Shown: positions 1 through 12,462, counted from the first letter of the stretch. The stretch is DNA of 64,000 bases from Rhodosporidiobolus odoratus (GCA_034387635.1 JAOANU010000003.1:1364001-1428000), one strand, 5' to 3'. A program made the numbers and translations. The notes: a model not told the origin generated them from the letters alone.

Positions 1-200
1 CAACCCAGCCTTGGCGCAACAGTCGCGCATATTGCTGGTTGCGCGCCCACGAGGGCGAAGTGTGCGCGATGATTTTGAGCATATCAAGGAAGAAGCGGAC
101 GTGCATGCGGTAGGACGGTGCGACTGTGCTCTCGAACAGCTCTTTGCGGAACATCTGTATCGTTTCCAACCACCACTTGACGGCGACAAAGGCGTGCATT
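1..200 (-). CDS. Partial hypothetical protein, runs off left edge
   Basis: A minus-strand open frame starts with ATG at 200 and stays open to base 1 (about 66 codons). It looks coding: MHAFVAVKWWLETIQMF is followed by a hydrophobic and aromatic stretch with FFLDMLKIIAHTSPSWARNQ. The same frame is open upstream to about 497 as a Ser/Pro-rich stretch, so the true start or an exon boundary could lie between 200 and 577; an ATG at 577 can be joined in frame through a 57-nt candidate intron. It lies just downstream of the next minus-strand gene. I do not recognise the family, and most of the gene is outside the window. Confidence 0.45.
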
Positions 201-608
201 GACGATAGCGGAGGACGCGGTGGAAACGGCGAAGACGTTGCGTGCGATTGTGCAGGACGGCTTGGAGATCGCGAAGATCGATACTTGCTCTTTGGTCTAA
301 TCGGGCAGCCACTGAGCGAGATCGACGACAGCCAGGGTGGAGCGAAGGTCTCGAGGCGGACACTCGGAGAGGAGGAGCTCGAGGAAACCACAACCTGGCC
401 GCTGACAGCGGAAGAAGCCGCACACGGGCTCGCGAGAGGGCTGATAAGTCGTATAAGCAGCGGCAAGTCGCTGTCGAGCGTTACGGCCACGGCCTACTTT
501 TTTCCCATGAATCTGTTGCTCTCCTTCGCCTGCAGATAGGTGCCGGAATTCTCGCCTGCCAGCGTGCGTCGCCTCATGATCGTACACAGCAGTCAAAGAA
601 GGGACCCG

Positions 609-2141
609 CTACTCCTTCAGATACCGCCTCAGTAGGATCTTCCTCTCTTTCCACCTTAAGACCGCGTCCAGCACTGCCCGATGAGCCTCCGTCTCCGCCT
701 TGACCGCCCGTTCCAGCGCAAGCACTTGCTGCAAGTACGTCCCAAGTACCTCTGCCGCGTCAATCGATGCGATCCGGGCCTCCTGGGCCGTAAGGAGGAA
801 AGGCGGCAAGGCATCGAGAAAATCGGAAAAGGCGCTTTGTTGTGGTGGGTCGGGAGAGGGTGCATCTGCAGGGTCATAGAAGCGGTTGGCGGGATTGAGG
901 AGGTACCGCATCAAGTACGGGGTGAGGAAGAGGTGGCCGAGAAGATGACGGCGAGGCGGGAGGGATAGGTATCGGAGTGGGCGGAAAGGGATGTAGTAGA
1001 TCACTGCTCCAGCGAGTTGGTATGTGACAGACAGGAAAGATGCATCTTGAGTGTACGAAGGTCGGCTGGCGTAGGTCGAGTCTAGGAGGCCTCGTACTCG
1101 GCGGAAGGTTGCGGCGAGCAGTTTTGCATCGATACCCTTTAAGCGAGCGTCTTCGGCAGGGCGGTAGCCTCGGGTAGACGAGTCGATGAAGTCGAGGGAG
1201 CGGCAAACCTGCAGCAGCTCTTCGTCGGACAAGTTCGACAGTCTCAACCATGGCGTGTCGAGGCCCTGAAGATCCGATTCGACATCGAACAAGTCGGCCT
1301 CTTGCCTGGCGGCCTGGAAGTGACGCTTTCGTTCATGTACCGCATAGGCATTGCCGAGCTGGCGGCGTGCTAGGTCGCGGAAGTCAAGTAGGGCTTGAGT
1401 CGAGCTGTGCCAAGCAGCAGTTTCAGCGCCGAGAACATGCAGGGTCGTTGCGGAGGAAGTGGGGCGCACGTCGTCGGGGCAAAGCAGTAGTGTAGCGAGT
1501 TTCGCATCGTCTCGTAGCCCAGCACGCCGACCGTGGCAGCGGTAAAGGCGGTAAGGGAAAGAGGGAGAACGACGACACCAAGCACGGCGGCGGGAATGGC
1601 TATAGGAGACTTCACGTAGTTACGGCGGTCGTCGCAAAATGATACAAAGCTGTGTACGTACCTAGAGGTGCCATTGGTGCCAGCGCCGGAAGGGCTCGAA
1701 GAAGCGTGACATAGACAATGGCTTGCCAAAGGCTGCGCACTACGACATAGCGAGCACCTTTCGGGTCTTGTCCGAAGCCAGGTAGCCGGAATAGATGTGC
1801 GGGAAGGATAACGTCGGCGAGAGCATCGATTCCTGTACGGCAACTCGCGATTATCAGCAGAAAGTGGGGAAAGGAAGATCATGAGGCGTACCAGGCAGGA
1901 CGCAGCCAGCTCTGACAACCAGCACTCCGAGCACGACCCACGTCGACCTGCTCCAGCGCTGTGCCCTCCATCTCCTCCAAAACAACCTCGCACCGACCCA
2001 ACTGACGAGGCAACAAGTCGCGACAAATTCGGTTACGGCATGCGGTGCAGCGCTAGTAAGCAGCAAGCCGAGAAGGAGAGTGTTGACCGAGCCGTAGCGT
2101 TGCACCTGCTGCCGAGACCAAGCGACACCGGCGAGGCTCAT
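609..2141 (-). CDS. Unrecognised multi-pass membrane protein, four exons
   Basis: Four minus-strand exons join in frame. Exon 1 runs from ATG 2141 to about 1890. Exon 2 codes for an IDALADVILPAHLF region, exon 3 for a hydrophobic AIPAAVLGVVVLPLSLTAF region, and the last exon ends at a stop at 609. The last intron (donor GTGCGC, branch-like CTGAAAC, acceptor CACAG) joins two frames that otherwise overlap. The product is about 445 residues with hydrophobic segments near residues 20-35, 38-52, 67-83, 110-130 and 140-165. A soluble-looking second half contains WLRLSNLSDEELLQVCRSL and a short hydrophobic patch (LAGAVIYYIPF). That half faintly resembles the LETM1 ribosome-binding-like region, too weakly to assign. 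The 3' end is uncertain because a donor just before the stop could continue the gene leftward. Confidence 0.5.
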
Positions 2142-2623
2142 CCTCTTGATGAGACGATAAGGGGTCGCTGACGGCGACCTGCGACACGGCTAGGGGTTGG
2201 CAGTGTTGCCGACAGAGGGTATTGAATAGCTTCTGTTGAGATTGACAATCGCCTGAGCCAGTCGAGGAGAGTATACAGGTGAGAAGAGCCGAAAGCGGGC
2301 TGACTTGCAGGTGTAATCATTATGCAGCGGAAAACCCGGGAGGCACTCGCAACTGGGAAGTCGAGCACGGCGACGAGGGGATTAGCTGGTGCAAGCACGC
2401 CATGTGAAACGCGCGCCATGATCAATGATTTAGACACCCGGAGAACGAGTCCCTCGCACTATATCTATATCAATGGGCAGACGCGCGCTCCTCTCATCCC
2501 CTGTGAGCAGCAAGTAGCCGACAATCAGAGACCCAGGGCGTTCTGCTCTCGCGCGCCTTCTCTCTGCTGGCAGACGATGCGAAGCCAGAAAAACACTGCT
2601 AGAAACCTCATCTATCGTTGCAA
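2142..2623. other. Intergenic region
   Basis: This is the 3' flank of RPL16 and the 5' flank of the minus-strand membrane gene. A minus-strand frame across 2138-2437 could hold an N-terminal exon of the membrane gene, but I cannot join it convincingly. No RNA gene was seen. Confidence 0.4.
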
Positions 2624-3883
2624 TTAAGCACCGTAAGCGGCGAGCTTCTCCGAGATGGGGGCAGCCTTGGTAGCAGCCTTGAGGGCAGCAACCTGAGCCT
2701 TCTGGGCGGCGACCTTGCGCTCGTAGAACGCAGCCGACTTGACCTTCCTCTTCTCCTCAAGGCGGTCAACAACGTCACGGTACGACCAGCCGACCTCGTG
2801 AGAGAGACGCTGCGATAGTGAAAGAGGGACGTGAGCACGGAGAGACAGGTTATGCGAAGGGTAAAGGACGAACCTTGATGGTGCAGTACTTGCGGCCGGG
2901 CTTGAGGCGGAGAACGCGGAGGGCCTGGGGAACGACAACCTTCTTCTTGCGGTCGTAGGGAGGGGGAACACCCTCGTAGACCTTAAGGCGCTCCATAGCG
3001 GCGGTACCGCGGGAGGTCTGCGCAAAAACAAGCTCCACATCAGTCCCCGCCCTTTTCTTCACGCTTCCTCAGCCAGATTCCCGCGCGTCTCGTTCCTGCT
3101 CACCTTGTGGGGGACCATACCGCGGATGGCGCGGTAGAGGATGCGGGAGGGAGCGCGGTGGTGGAAGGGACCGGACTTCTTCGGGTTGACAAGGTGGCGC
3201 TTGTTGAGGAACTCGTGGTACCTCAGCTGCAGGCGGAAACACAGGGCGTCAGCACGACAGGAATCCGTGATGTAAGATACGTAGCTGCTTGATTCCGACG
3301 CCCTTCCACCTGGCTTCTCAACTGTGCGCCCACTTCCTCCTAGTCTGCTGCCATCGTGACCGATTGTCTGCTGTTCCCTTCCATGCTCGTCTCCTGCGCT
3401 CCTCACTTCTCCAATTTCCCCCTCTTTCAGGTGCCCCTCGTACGATGTGCACATCCTGCGGATCCCATAAAGTGTTGAAGCTGACCTTGGCGCGGAAGAA
3501 GGAACCGGACGCGTTGATGAGCTCGCAGCGGACAACGACGACCTTCTGCAAACGCTCAGAGAAAGGAGGTCAGCACGGCGCAAGAGTGGTAGGTCAGGGA
3601 GTTGCACGAACCTGCCCGTTCAAGAGCTGCTTCGCGACGATGGAGGCGAGCCTTCCGAGAAGGTGACCCTTGCCGTCGATGACAATCGGAGCAGCGCTGA
3701 TCTACTTCCCATAATCCATTCCCGACGGAATCGAGGGGGCGAGTTGTCGGGAGCAGTGAGGGAAGTGAAGTGGAAGTCGGTAAGGGCGAAATCGAGACGT
3801 AGAGGCATGCGGGAACAGCGAGACAGCGGTCAGCGGTTGTGCATAGTCTCTGCGAGGGATAGAAGGGAACGTACGGTGGCCAT
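2624..3883 (-). CDS. RPL16: 60S ribosomal protein L16 (uL13, mammalian L13a)
   Basis: This is a structural protein of the large ribosomal subunit. Joining the exons gives about 203 residues, against 199 in yeast Rpl16. Family landmarks appear in order: [20 protein letters not shown] (residues 9-28), [20 protein letters not shown], a [20 protein letters not shown] segment, GMVPHK followed by [32 protein letters not shown], then a charged C-terminal helix ending AAYGA. Six exons are inferred. Exon 1 is only 9 nt (ATGGCCACC, 3883-3875) followed by a GTACGT donor. The next exon opens in frame after a GTAG acceptor, giving MATISAAPIV. Other introns split after LLNGQ, FRAK, MVPHK and TIK. The minute first exon followed by an intron of about 170 nt is common in fungal ribosomal protein genes. 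Confidence 0.95.
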
Positions 3884-6614
3884 TGCTACGAGTTGACAAG
3901 ACGAGAGATCAAAAAGCAAAGTCGAGGATGGGTTCAAGGGAGATTGGATCGGGTCAGCGGGTTTGCGGCTGGGGCGGTGACTAGGAGGGTGTAGCTGTCT
4001 GTAACGGACCTGCAAGTATGGCCCAAGCAAGCAGACGAACGGGACAAGACCGGGAGAACCTTCACCTTGCTCTCGCTCTTCCTCCGGCTGGCCTCAGCTC
4101 GACTCTCTCGTTCTCCCACATCTCGCTTATCTGCTGCACAATTATCTGTGCTGAACTGCTCCTGCGCTGCATACCAATCTGACACAATGCCGCCTGGACT
4201 CAAGGCAGATGTGGTGGAGCCGAAACGCCTCCGCCGTTGAGCGGACAAAGGCGGGTGGGTGACGATAATTGGTTGTCGCAAAGCAGTGGACGAGTGGACG
4301 CCCAGAGTCGTTATCGTACGCCTTTGTCTGAAAGTCAGGCCCCCGACTCGCTCTGACCATTAGCCTACAGATGCATCACCTCGCCCTCAACCCCGCTTCT
4401 AACCTCGCTGGGTCCATCCCCCTCAACAGGACTTCAAATTGCCATGGCACTCTGCGTGCGGCTCCACTTGTGCGCCACCACTAGCCCGCCGAACAGCCAG
4501 GCGATACATGGTTATCAATCAGTGCCGACCTGCTTGCCGGAAAATCAACGCTACGCGACTTTGCTGCTGCTGCACCCCTAGCACGTCCGAGCCGTTTCCA
4601 ACCCGACGCTGAGTGCAAGCGAAGGGCATAGATAGCCTGGCACGCTCGCTCGCGCAGGCGTCGGTCGCGCTCGTTACTTTTGCTGTGCGCTTCTTCCTCA
4701 GGCTTCCGCTCGCCGGAGGAACCGCTTCTTTCCATGGCTTGTCTGCTTCTCCATATCGCTCTTGCGGCTGCGCCGCGCAACAGGCTACACGTATCCGAGC
4801 ATCACTGCGCTACTCCTTCCCTCCATCCGGTTAACCTGTTCTTCACCCTATTTTCCGTACGGCGCCGCCAGCGACCGTCGCCAGATCACCAAACCTGCTC
4901 ATCATCGACGTCAACGCATGATTGCCCCGTCACAGCAAAAAGGTAGGATTACCGCGCTGTAATGCATGTACAGCCCAGCGATTCCTCCCTCCGCCCCACT
5001 TCGACTTCCATCGAGGCGGGACTCGCGGATGCTCCCCTCGAAGCGTCTTTCGAGAGGGGTTCTGCTAGAAGTCATTGGTTTGCAGTCGCCTGCGTTTCGG
5101 GGTATCTTCGTTCCTGGCGTCAGAAGGGTCCGGCACCTCGCCGTTGCGTCTAGGGTTCGGTGGTTTTTGGGGGGACTGCTCACTCTGCGATAGGTGCACT
5201 ACTCGAGTCACCATGATCCACAGGTGAGTTGCATCCGGCAACCTAGGCCTGCCATCTGCTCTAGAGCGCCATTGCCGAGAAAAGTGCATGGGCCGACAGC
5301 AAGAAACGGGCGGTATCACATCGGGATCCTGTGAAGGTCGGGTCCTTTCCCTTGGGCATCTTGCAAGTACCACATGCTTGTGCGGGCCTGCGTCTTGGGG
5401 AGCGTAACTTAGTAAGGATACAAGGGAAGAAGATCGGAAAATGAGCAATTTTCGTTTTTTTTTTTTCCCCTTCTTCTACACACGCCCCAGTTTGTTCGGC
5501 TATATGCTTGGTAGGCCAGAGCAGCAAAAGAGGAGGAAGCCCGTGACGTGGGCCAATCGAATCCGGCCGGCAAGGCACGGAGCACCGACGAGTACGATGG
5601 AAAGTACCGGGTGGAAAACCGTAGGATGTGGAAAAGCAGGTACAGCCAAAGATCTCTCTGTAGATGTGCGGAGGAACGCTCTTGAGGTCCCGGAGGTGGA
5701 AGCGGCACAGCGTGGGCGCCCATGAAGCCAGAGCGGGTTAAGCTGGTGCTATGCATGGCAAAAAGAAAAGCTGTTCTGATGGGTTTGCTCTCCGCTGGCA
5801 TTTCAGATTCTCCTCAGTGTTACGGGCGCTCAGCAGGTCCTTTCCGTAAGCCTTGCTCAGTTGAGCAGAAGGCTGGAAAGTGGCAGGGTGACGCGAACGT
5901 GCAGTCTCGAGCTGGAATATGGGTTCGAAGGCGGAACTGAGAAGGTCAGCAAAATCAAAGTAGATTCAGTGTAAGCTCTTATGCTACCGCCCTTTGAAGC
6001 ACGAAGAACGGAAGAAGAGCGAAAGCGTTTTCTCGTGCTTGTTCACAAGCGGGGGAGGCGGCAAAAGGCTACTGCCTCGGCAGCAACCTCCCCGCGTTGA
6101 GCGAGATGCACAAATTGTGCGCCCCGACGAGGCTGGTCGTCTGCGGCGGAATACCGCGTACTGAACGTGGGCCACTGTATACAGAGGGTACAGTGAGGGA
6201 GAAACGATGTGCTAGACAAAGCAAGCCCGCCGGTCACAAGGCGTTTTCCCCCTTCTCTAGTACCCCGTCCGAGGGTCACTGATGGGTCCAGCCCAGCTAT
6301 TCGTCCCGAAACGTAAGCATTGAGGTTTTCTCCAAGCGAGTCCGAAGACTTGGACATCGAAAGAACGTACAGAAGCCTCAAAGGTCGAATCTCGCATGCT
6401 TCGTTATATAGGCTGATGGTGGTACTTATCGTCCGGCAGCTTCGGGGATATGTACAGACATCAGATCGATGCTTGCCTACAGCCCAGACTGCAGCAGCAA
6501 GTCGAGAGCATTCTAACTTGCCCGCCAGTCTAAGTTTTCACATCTCGTCTGCGTGTGTTCACCACGCGGACACAGGACGAAAGGTGGCAACAAAACTTCG
6601 AAGACGTTACTGCG
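3884..6614. other. Gene-poor interval, 2.7 kb
   Basis: It lies between the RPL16 start and the NGG1 stop, so it holds the RPL16 promoter and the NGG1 3' flank. Short open frames occur on both strands, but none shows recognisable motifs or joins into a consistent spliced product. A run of 12 T on the plus strand is at 5455-5466. No tRNA-like cloverleaf or snoRNA box pattern was recognised by eye. Confidence 0.5.
5455..5466 (+). repeat. Poly-T tract (12 T)
   Basis: Twelve consecutive T residues lie between CG and CCCC. It is the longest homopolymer I saw in the window and sits in the gene-poor stretch between RPL16 and NGG1. It could be a nucleosome-disfavouring promoter tract or a simple microsatellite. 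Confidence 0.7.
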
Positions 6615-9126
6615 CTATAGTTGCTGCTGCTGATGGTAAGACGGCCCCGCGACTGCTGAGGGTAGAGGAAGCACATCGTCCTCATCGTCCTCCTCGCCCA
6701 CCTCCAACCCATCATACACACTCCGCTCGGGCAGACCATAGTATCTCCCATTATCCTCCTCCTCAAAGAACGGCTGAAAGGCTCCAACAAGCCTATTCCG
6801 CTTCTCGACCGCTTCGAGCAATTCAAGAGGAATGGGCTGCTTCGAAGGATCGTCATTGACCCCCGCCGGCTCCTTCGCCGTACCCGTCCGCTTATCCTTA
6901 TCCTTCTTCTTCTTCTGCTTCTTGGTATCGACCCGGGTGCGCTTCGTCCACCCCTGCTCGATCACCCGCTCTTGGGCATCGCGGGCGGTTTCGTAGTCCT
7001 GGTACGCCATGCGGTCTTTGACGAGGGACATGAGGGCGGCTTTGCGGGCTTCGTTGAGTTCGGTTTGCTGGTGGAGAAGTCGTTGACAGGCGCGGAGGGA
7101 GGAGGAGATTTCGTCGTCTTCGCGGGCGGACCAGTCGACCTGAGCAGGGAGACAAATCAAATCAGCTGGCTGCCCCTCAGCGATGATGTGACGTCGCGGC
7201 CACTACAGGAGAGGAGAGACCGCGCACCTCTTCTTCGGGAAGAATCCCGATAAACCGCAACTCCCGCTTTATCCGCTCCTCGAGATCGACCGCGTCCATA
7301 GGCAGCTTCGGCGGGACAGGTCCATGCTCAGTCGCCCGCAGGTCATCGTCTCCGTCAACCGCCGATGCACCGTATCCGTTCTCGTCGACCGCTAAAGCAG
7401 CCATCAATCGTTCGCTCAGCGGTCCGAGGAAGACGTTCTCCATAGCGAGGGCGTCTTCGGTAAGAGAGTCGGGTCGGAGACGGGGTAAGACTGGAGGTTC
7501 AAGGGATGTGTTCGGGTGAGAATGTGAAGAGTCGCGGCGGGCGGCGGAGGGTCCTTCGGCGTCTTCTGCTTCCCATTGGTCGAGGAAGTGTTTGCCGAGT
7601 GGTGGAATGAGGTAAGGAGCGATGTCTTCGGGCTACAAGCGCGAAACGGCTCAGTCTTAGATGCCATATGAATGGCCGACTGGGAGGGAGGGTCAAGCGC
7701 ACCTTGGCCGCCAGGAATGCCAGATCGTCTTCTCCGAAAGGCCGCAAATACGCGTCGACCCAATTCTGAAATGTAGTGTGCGCGATCTGCTGTCCAGGTT
7801 TTGCGATCGAGAAGTCGCCAGTAATGTCGGCTTGTCGTTTTGGGGTAGGAGCTGGGGGTATAACAGGAGGTTTCGGAGGGACGAGAGAGCTCGAAGGGAC
7901 GTAGAAAGCGGAGGCGCCACCAGCTGGTGGAGGCTTGATAGGGATGGAGTGCTGCATGAAGAAACGGTGAGCATTTAGCGTGCGACAGAGGGGACGGAGA
8001 AGCGCACTTTCTGGAACCGATCCTCCTTCAGCTTGCGTTCGGCAATGCTGATGCCTTTAGTTCCTGGTGGGTTAGGGCGAGAGGACGAGGGAGTCGGGGC
8101 AGCTTGAGATGCTGCAGGGGAGGCGAGGTTGCTGGACGGAGTTTGCGACTCGAGCTTGCGAACCTTCTGCAGAAGAGGTTGGTCTGGGGGGACATCGAAG
8201 GTTAGCCACGGTAAGGGAGAGCGGAAGCCGACGAAACGTACCGCCTTTCTCCGAGTCAGAACCGTCAGAGTCTAGCACCAATTCTCGCTTACGCTTTTTC
8301 TTTTCGTGACTGCTGCAGGAGTGAAACAATGAGCGACGGTGTCGGATAAGCGTGGAAGGGCGAACGCACCGTCGAGGCGCTCTCGGCTGTGTCGAGTCAT
8401 CGTTAAGTTCAGGTGAGGAAGCAGCTGTTGATCGTCCGGCTGCGAGGCAGATCATGGTCAGTACCAGAGGGAACAGCCGTTGAAAACTGAAGGCTTACCT
8501 TGCGATGCGAGCTTTGAGAGCGGCGCAGAGGGCGTATGCAGAGATGATGACGGAGTAGACAAGGAGTTGGCATCACCGATGACTGTGTCGCCGTTGCCAT
8601 CTCCGCGAGACGGCCGCTTCGCCTCATTCGCATGCACGAGCGAGATGACGTCCAAGGCCCGCTGCTTCTCCTTGGCCTTACTCGCCTCCTGACTTCGTCG
8701 CTCCTGGTCCTCCTTCTCCGCCTGCTTTGCTCGCCGTCGCTCCTCTTTCTCCCGTTCTAACCGCTCCTTCTCGACCTTCTCAGCCCGCTCACGCTCTTTT
8801 CGCTCTTCCTCCTCACGCTTTCGTCTTCGCTCCGCATCCTTGACCCGTGCCTGTTCCTCTGCTGTCCGCTTCTCGTGGGCCTGCCGCTCCGCAAGCTGCT
8901 GCTTGTTGCCGTCGCGGACAGACAGCCTTTCTCGGGCGAGCATCTGTGACATGACGAGGGTGGACCGAAGCTGAGCGAGCTCGTAAGGGGTGACGGGACC
9001 GGTCCCACTAGCGGTGACGACCATGGGAGCATTGGGGGCGGGCGGCGGAATGAGGGAGAATTTGCGAAGTGAGGGAGGGGGACCATTGGGTTGAAGGGGA
9101 GGAGGGGGAGGAGGCGGGTTGGGCAT
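6615..9126 (-). CDS. NGG1: SAGA/ADA complex subunit Ngg1/Ada3
   Basis: This is the transcriptional adaptor that links Gcn5 to Ada2 in the SAGA histone acetyltransferase complex, in the nucleus. About 700 residues arise from at least six exons. The N-terminus from ATG 9126 is proline-rich. A long Glu/Lys/Arg coiled coil (KRTAEEQARVKDAERRR and following) and a basic patch (KKKRKRELVLDSDGS) come next. The conserved fungal Ngg1 segment AKPGQQIAHTTFQNWVDAYL then LRPFGEDDLAFLA follows, and last the Ada3 C-terminal domain. That domain includes RIKRELRFIGILPEEE spliced to VDWSAREDDEISSSLR, DYETARDAQERV and a lysine-rich run. The splice between those two blocks is clean (GAG|GTGCGC...CAG|GTCGAC). The extreme C-terminus is acidic, then Gln-rich. 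The C-terminal domain assignment is firm; the long N-terminal coiled coil is less conserved in the family. Confidence 0.85.
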
Positions 9127-9833
9127 GGTGGGGAGGTTCGAAGGATAGCTGCAGGCACAAGCAAAGCCGTGTTAGCCTCCTGGTTCCGCCAAACATCGTG
9201 AAGAGCAATGCGGCTGCATGCGACCGGAGCCGGACAAGAAAGGCGATTGAACGTTTGTAGGGCGTGCCGGTGCGCCGAAGAAGGTGCCAAAAGGTGTTGC
9301 TACACCATGTGCACACTCTGCTGACGCGCTAACCTAGCCGGACCGCGGATCTGACTGCCTTAGACGACTGTGGTCGACTTCGCGTCTATCGCCCACACTG
9401 GTGTACGATTCGATGGTCGGATCAGTCAGTACGCACCTTGATTACCTTATGCTGCTACCATGTGATCGTGTCCGAGGGCGTGTACGGCCGGGGAGATTGT
9501 TGGTGGGAGCGGGGTATGACTTGTTGACAAGGGCGCAGAACAGGTCGAATGTAGCACGGGAAGGACCGTAGAGCGGTGCGGATGCAGGTGATGGCTTCTT
9601 CGATTAGCCCTGGGGGGTTGTTAGCTGGCTGTGACTACTGGTTGTCGAGGCGTCTCCTTCCGCATCTCATGTCTTCTTCCGTCATAACATCTCGCGTTCT
9701 TCTGAACGTCTACAGCTCGTAGTCACACGCTGTGTGTTCTCCGACTCCCGCGCTTCCCTTAGCTACCGACTCCAGCTCAAATCAAGGACAACGACCCACA
9801 AACAGCCGACCGCAAACTAACAGGCGGAGCGAG
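9127..9833. promoter_or_regulatory. Divergent promoter region NGG1 / SLC41-type transporter
   Basis: About 700 bp lies between two outward-facing start codons and must carry both promoters and 5' UTRs. An in-frame upstream ATG for the transporter at 9732 may lie inside its transcript. No specific factor site is claimed. Confidence 0.5.
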
Positions 9834-12158
9834 ATGGTGTCAGCTAGGGACGGAATGGATGACGGCTACCAGCTCGCAGGAGGGGCACCGGCAGAAAAGG
9901 GAAAAGGGCGCGCCGTTGACGGCCATGAGACGGACGACCTTTCTGGCGATACGGACGAAGAAATCGAAGAACTGCTCAAGGTGCACGAGGTTGAGCAGCT
10001 GGATCCAACCACGGATGACGACCAACAAGCTCCCGGGCCGGGGAGACTACGGAGAGATAGTATGGGGAGCAGAACGGGTCCGCAAGGAGGAGGAAGAGGT
10101 TCTGGAGGAGGAAAAGTTCTGCGTCGGCTCACGGGAGGCATGACTGGCGGTCAACGGCGAGACTTCATGAAGGAAATGCTTAGAGAGGTGCGATCTTGCT
10201 GCTCGCAATCGCCCACGCAAGCCCGGCTGAACCTGTTCTCCATTACAGACCCTCCCTGTCCTCCTTTTCTCCCTTTGCGGTGCCGTCCTGACCGGTGAAC
10301 TGCTGGAGCGACTTCAGGTCAGTCGATATTCTCAGTTGGTGGCTGCCCGTTCACGCTAACTTTGCCAGCCCGGGTAGACTTGGCGAGTCTTCATCCGCAT
10401 CGAAGAGCTGTTCATCCTCGTCCCGATCCTTCTCAACCTCAAAGGTAACCTCGAGATGAACCTTGCCGCCCGCTTCTCCACCTCCGCCAACATCGGCGAG
10501 CTAGACCTCCGCGCGACCCGCCGGTCTCTCATCCTCGGCAACCTCGCCCTGCTGCAAGTGCAGGCTTTGATCGTCTCGCTCATATCGGGCTTGCTGGCAT
10601 TCGTGCTCGGTATGGCCTCCAGGAAGGGTGTCAAGCACGCGCTGCAGCACCCTCTGCATAGTGCGCCGACGGACGAGACTGAAGCGCTGCGAGGAGGGTA
10701 TTTCGAGGCATTGCTGGTGCTTTGCGTCAGTATGCTGGCGGCGAGTATCAGCTCCGGAGTACTGGGCAGCTTCATGTGCTCGCTTGTCGTTCTATGTAGG
10801 CGCTTCAACGTCAATCCAGGTACGCGGCATTCTTTCGCCCGTGTCTGTCCAGTATTGACCCTTGCGTGTGCAGATAATATCGCCACTCCTCTCGCGTCTT
10901 CCCTAGGCGACATGATCACCCTCACCATCATCGGCATTCTCAGCAGTCTCTTCATTACTTTCATGGGTAAGCAGTCCTTCTCGCTTCCGCACGCTGCCTT
11001 CTACCCTGCCGTCGCCTTGGCTTTTGACGTACCGTTGTCTCCCACTGACCGTCTCTGGACTACAGGCACGATCATTTCTACCCTGGTCTTCATCGCCCTT
11101 CTCGGAGCAGTCGTCGTCAACGTCGTCCTTACTTTCCGCAATGCCTATGTTCAGGAGCTTCTGACAATAGGCTGGGGACCTCTTTTCGCCGCTATGGCTA
11201 TATCCAGGTGCGCAAGCTCACCCGCGCTCTGCCCTCGGCCGTCTTTCAGCGATACTGATCTATGCTGTGCCTTTTTTTTTTCTTTTTTCTTTCTTCTTCC
11301 TATTCTGGCTTTTCGTCCTTCGGAATATCCCGAATCGTGCTATCCGCTCTTCCACCTTCAGCGGCTCTGGCGTGGTCCTTGAAACCTACATCACCGCCTA
11401 CCCCGGCTTTGGCCTCCTCTCCACAGCCCTCAACGCCCTCTCGGGCGGCGCCGGCTCCATTTTCGTCTCTCGCATCTCTACCGCCCTCCACTCTGGCCGA
11501 AGAGAGCACTACATCATCTCCTTCCTCAGCCTCTTTGGACTCACTGCACCGGTCTTGTTGTTGTTTTTGTTGTTTGCATGGGGAACTGGACAGGCGCCGG
11601 GTGGAGTGGTCTTTGGGCTGGCGTCTGCGGCGGTAGTGGTGGTGCAGGTATGCCTTTCCCTTCAAGTTTGTGGATTCTTGAAGCCGGCATTCAGTAGATG
11701 GCAGTGCTTCGGCAGGGTCGAACATCGCTGACTTGCCCCTCTCCCACCATCTGCAGATTGTTTTGGCTTTGTTGTTGGCGTACTGGGGGACTTTGCTGCT
11801 CTGGAAGTGGGACTACGACCCAGATGGTGCGCTCTCCCTCCCGTGTGGCCTACGTATCCTCTCTGCCGTGCCTTCACTGACTCGCGCCTGTACTTTCGCC
11901 ATTCACGCGCGTTTTACTTCGTGCTGTGTCCGCATACTCGGCCCTCTAATCGCAGTCTACGCGCTCCCCCTACTTACTTCTTTCCTCGACGTTTCTGGCC
12001 AGCTCCTGCTCGTCGGCGCCTATGCCCTTACGAAACACCTGACTTCTGCCGACTGGACAAGCACATTTTCGGCTGCAGCAGGCGAGGCTGGCAGCGAGGC
12101 AGGGGATGTTGCCCAGGCGGCGGCGATAACGGCAGCGAGACTTCTCAGAGGGAGCTGA
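9834..12158 (+). CDS. SLC41/MgtE-family magnesium transporter
   Basis: This is a predicted divalent-cation (Mg2+) transporter with two MgtE-like membrane halves. The N-terminus is a cytosolic acidic region (DTDEEIEELLKVHEVEQLD). After TLPVLLFSLCGAVLTGELLE and an HWRVFIRIEELFI stretch comes the family signature PILLNLKGNLEMNLAARF, then NIGELDLRATRR and GNLALLQVQALIVSLISGLL. The second half carries DNIATPLASSLGDMITLTII, the matching SLC41 motif, then SGSGVVLETYITAYPG and further hydrophobic segments. About 560 residues arise from roughly eight exons, ending at the stop at 12158. ATG 9834 follows a purine-rich leader; an in-frame ATG at 9732 would add 34 residues. Localisation (plasma membrane, vacuole or mitochondrion) cannot be read from the sequence. 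Confidence 0.88.
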
Positions 12159-12462
12159 AGACCGGGTAGCGAGGCAGCATTGTATTGCATTGTCAGATTA
12201 GAAAACGAAGAAAACGGGGATCGGTTGAGAGCAACCTCCGGTAGCTCGTGAAGGCGAGACCGTTACGAGTGGAAATACGCCGGCTGAATAAGCGCTGCTC
12301 GCATATGTCCAGACGCTGAATGTGGCTGCTTGTCAAGATGATCGCCTTTGATCCCCCACTTTCCCGCTCAATTCTCTTGGACTCGTACAACTCACTTCGA
12401 TCTTTTCTTTCTGACTTGCCGAGACGCCCAATCTCTGTCACAAGTCACTGCTACGACCCTAC
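12159..12462. other. Short intergenic region
   Basis: This is the 3' flank of the SLC41-type gene and the promoter of the F-box gene, both on the plus strand. Nothing distinctive was seen. Confidence 0.4.

Noticed and set aside
297..703. Several overlapping open frames near 300-700 on both strands
   Set aside because: GC-rich sequence leaves many frames open; only the minus-strand frame ending at base 1 and the exon ending at 609 look coding.
5409..5801. 130-codon minus-strand open frame
   Set aside because: No splice partners, no motifs, and it runs through a poly-T tract and a likely promoter region.
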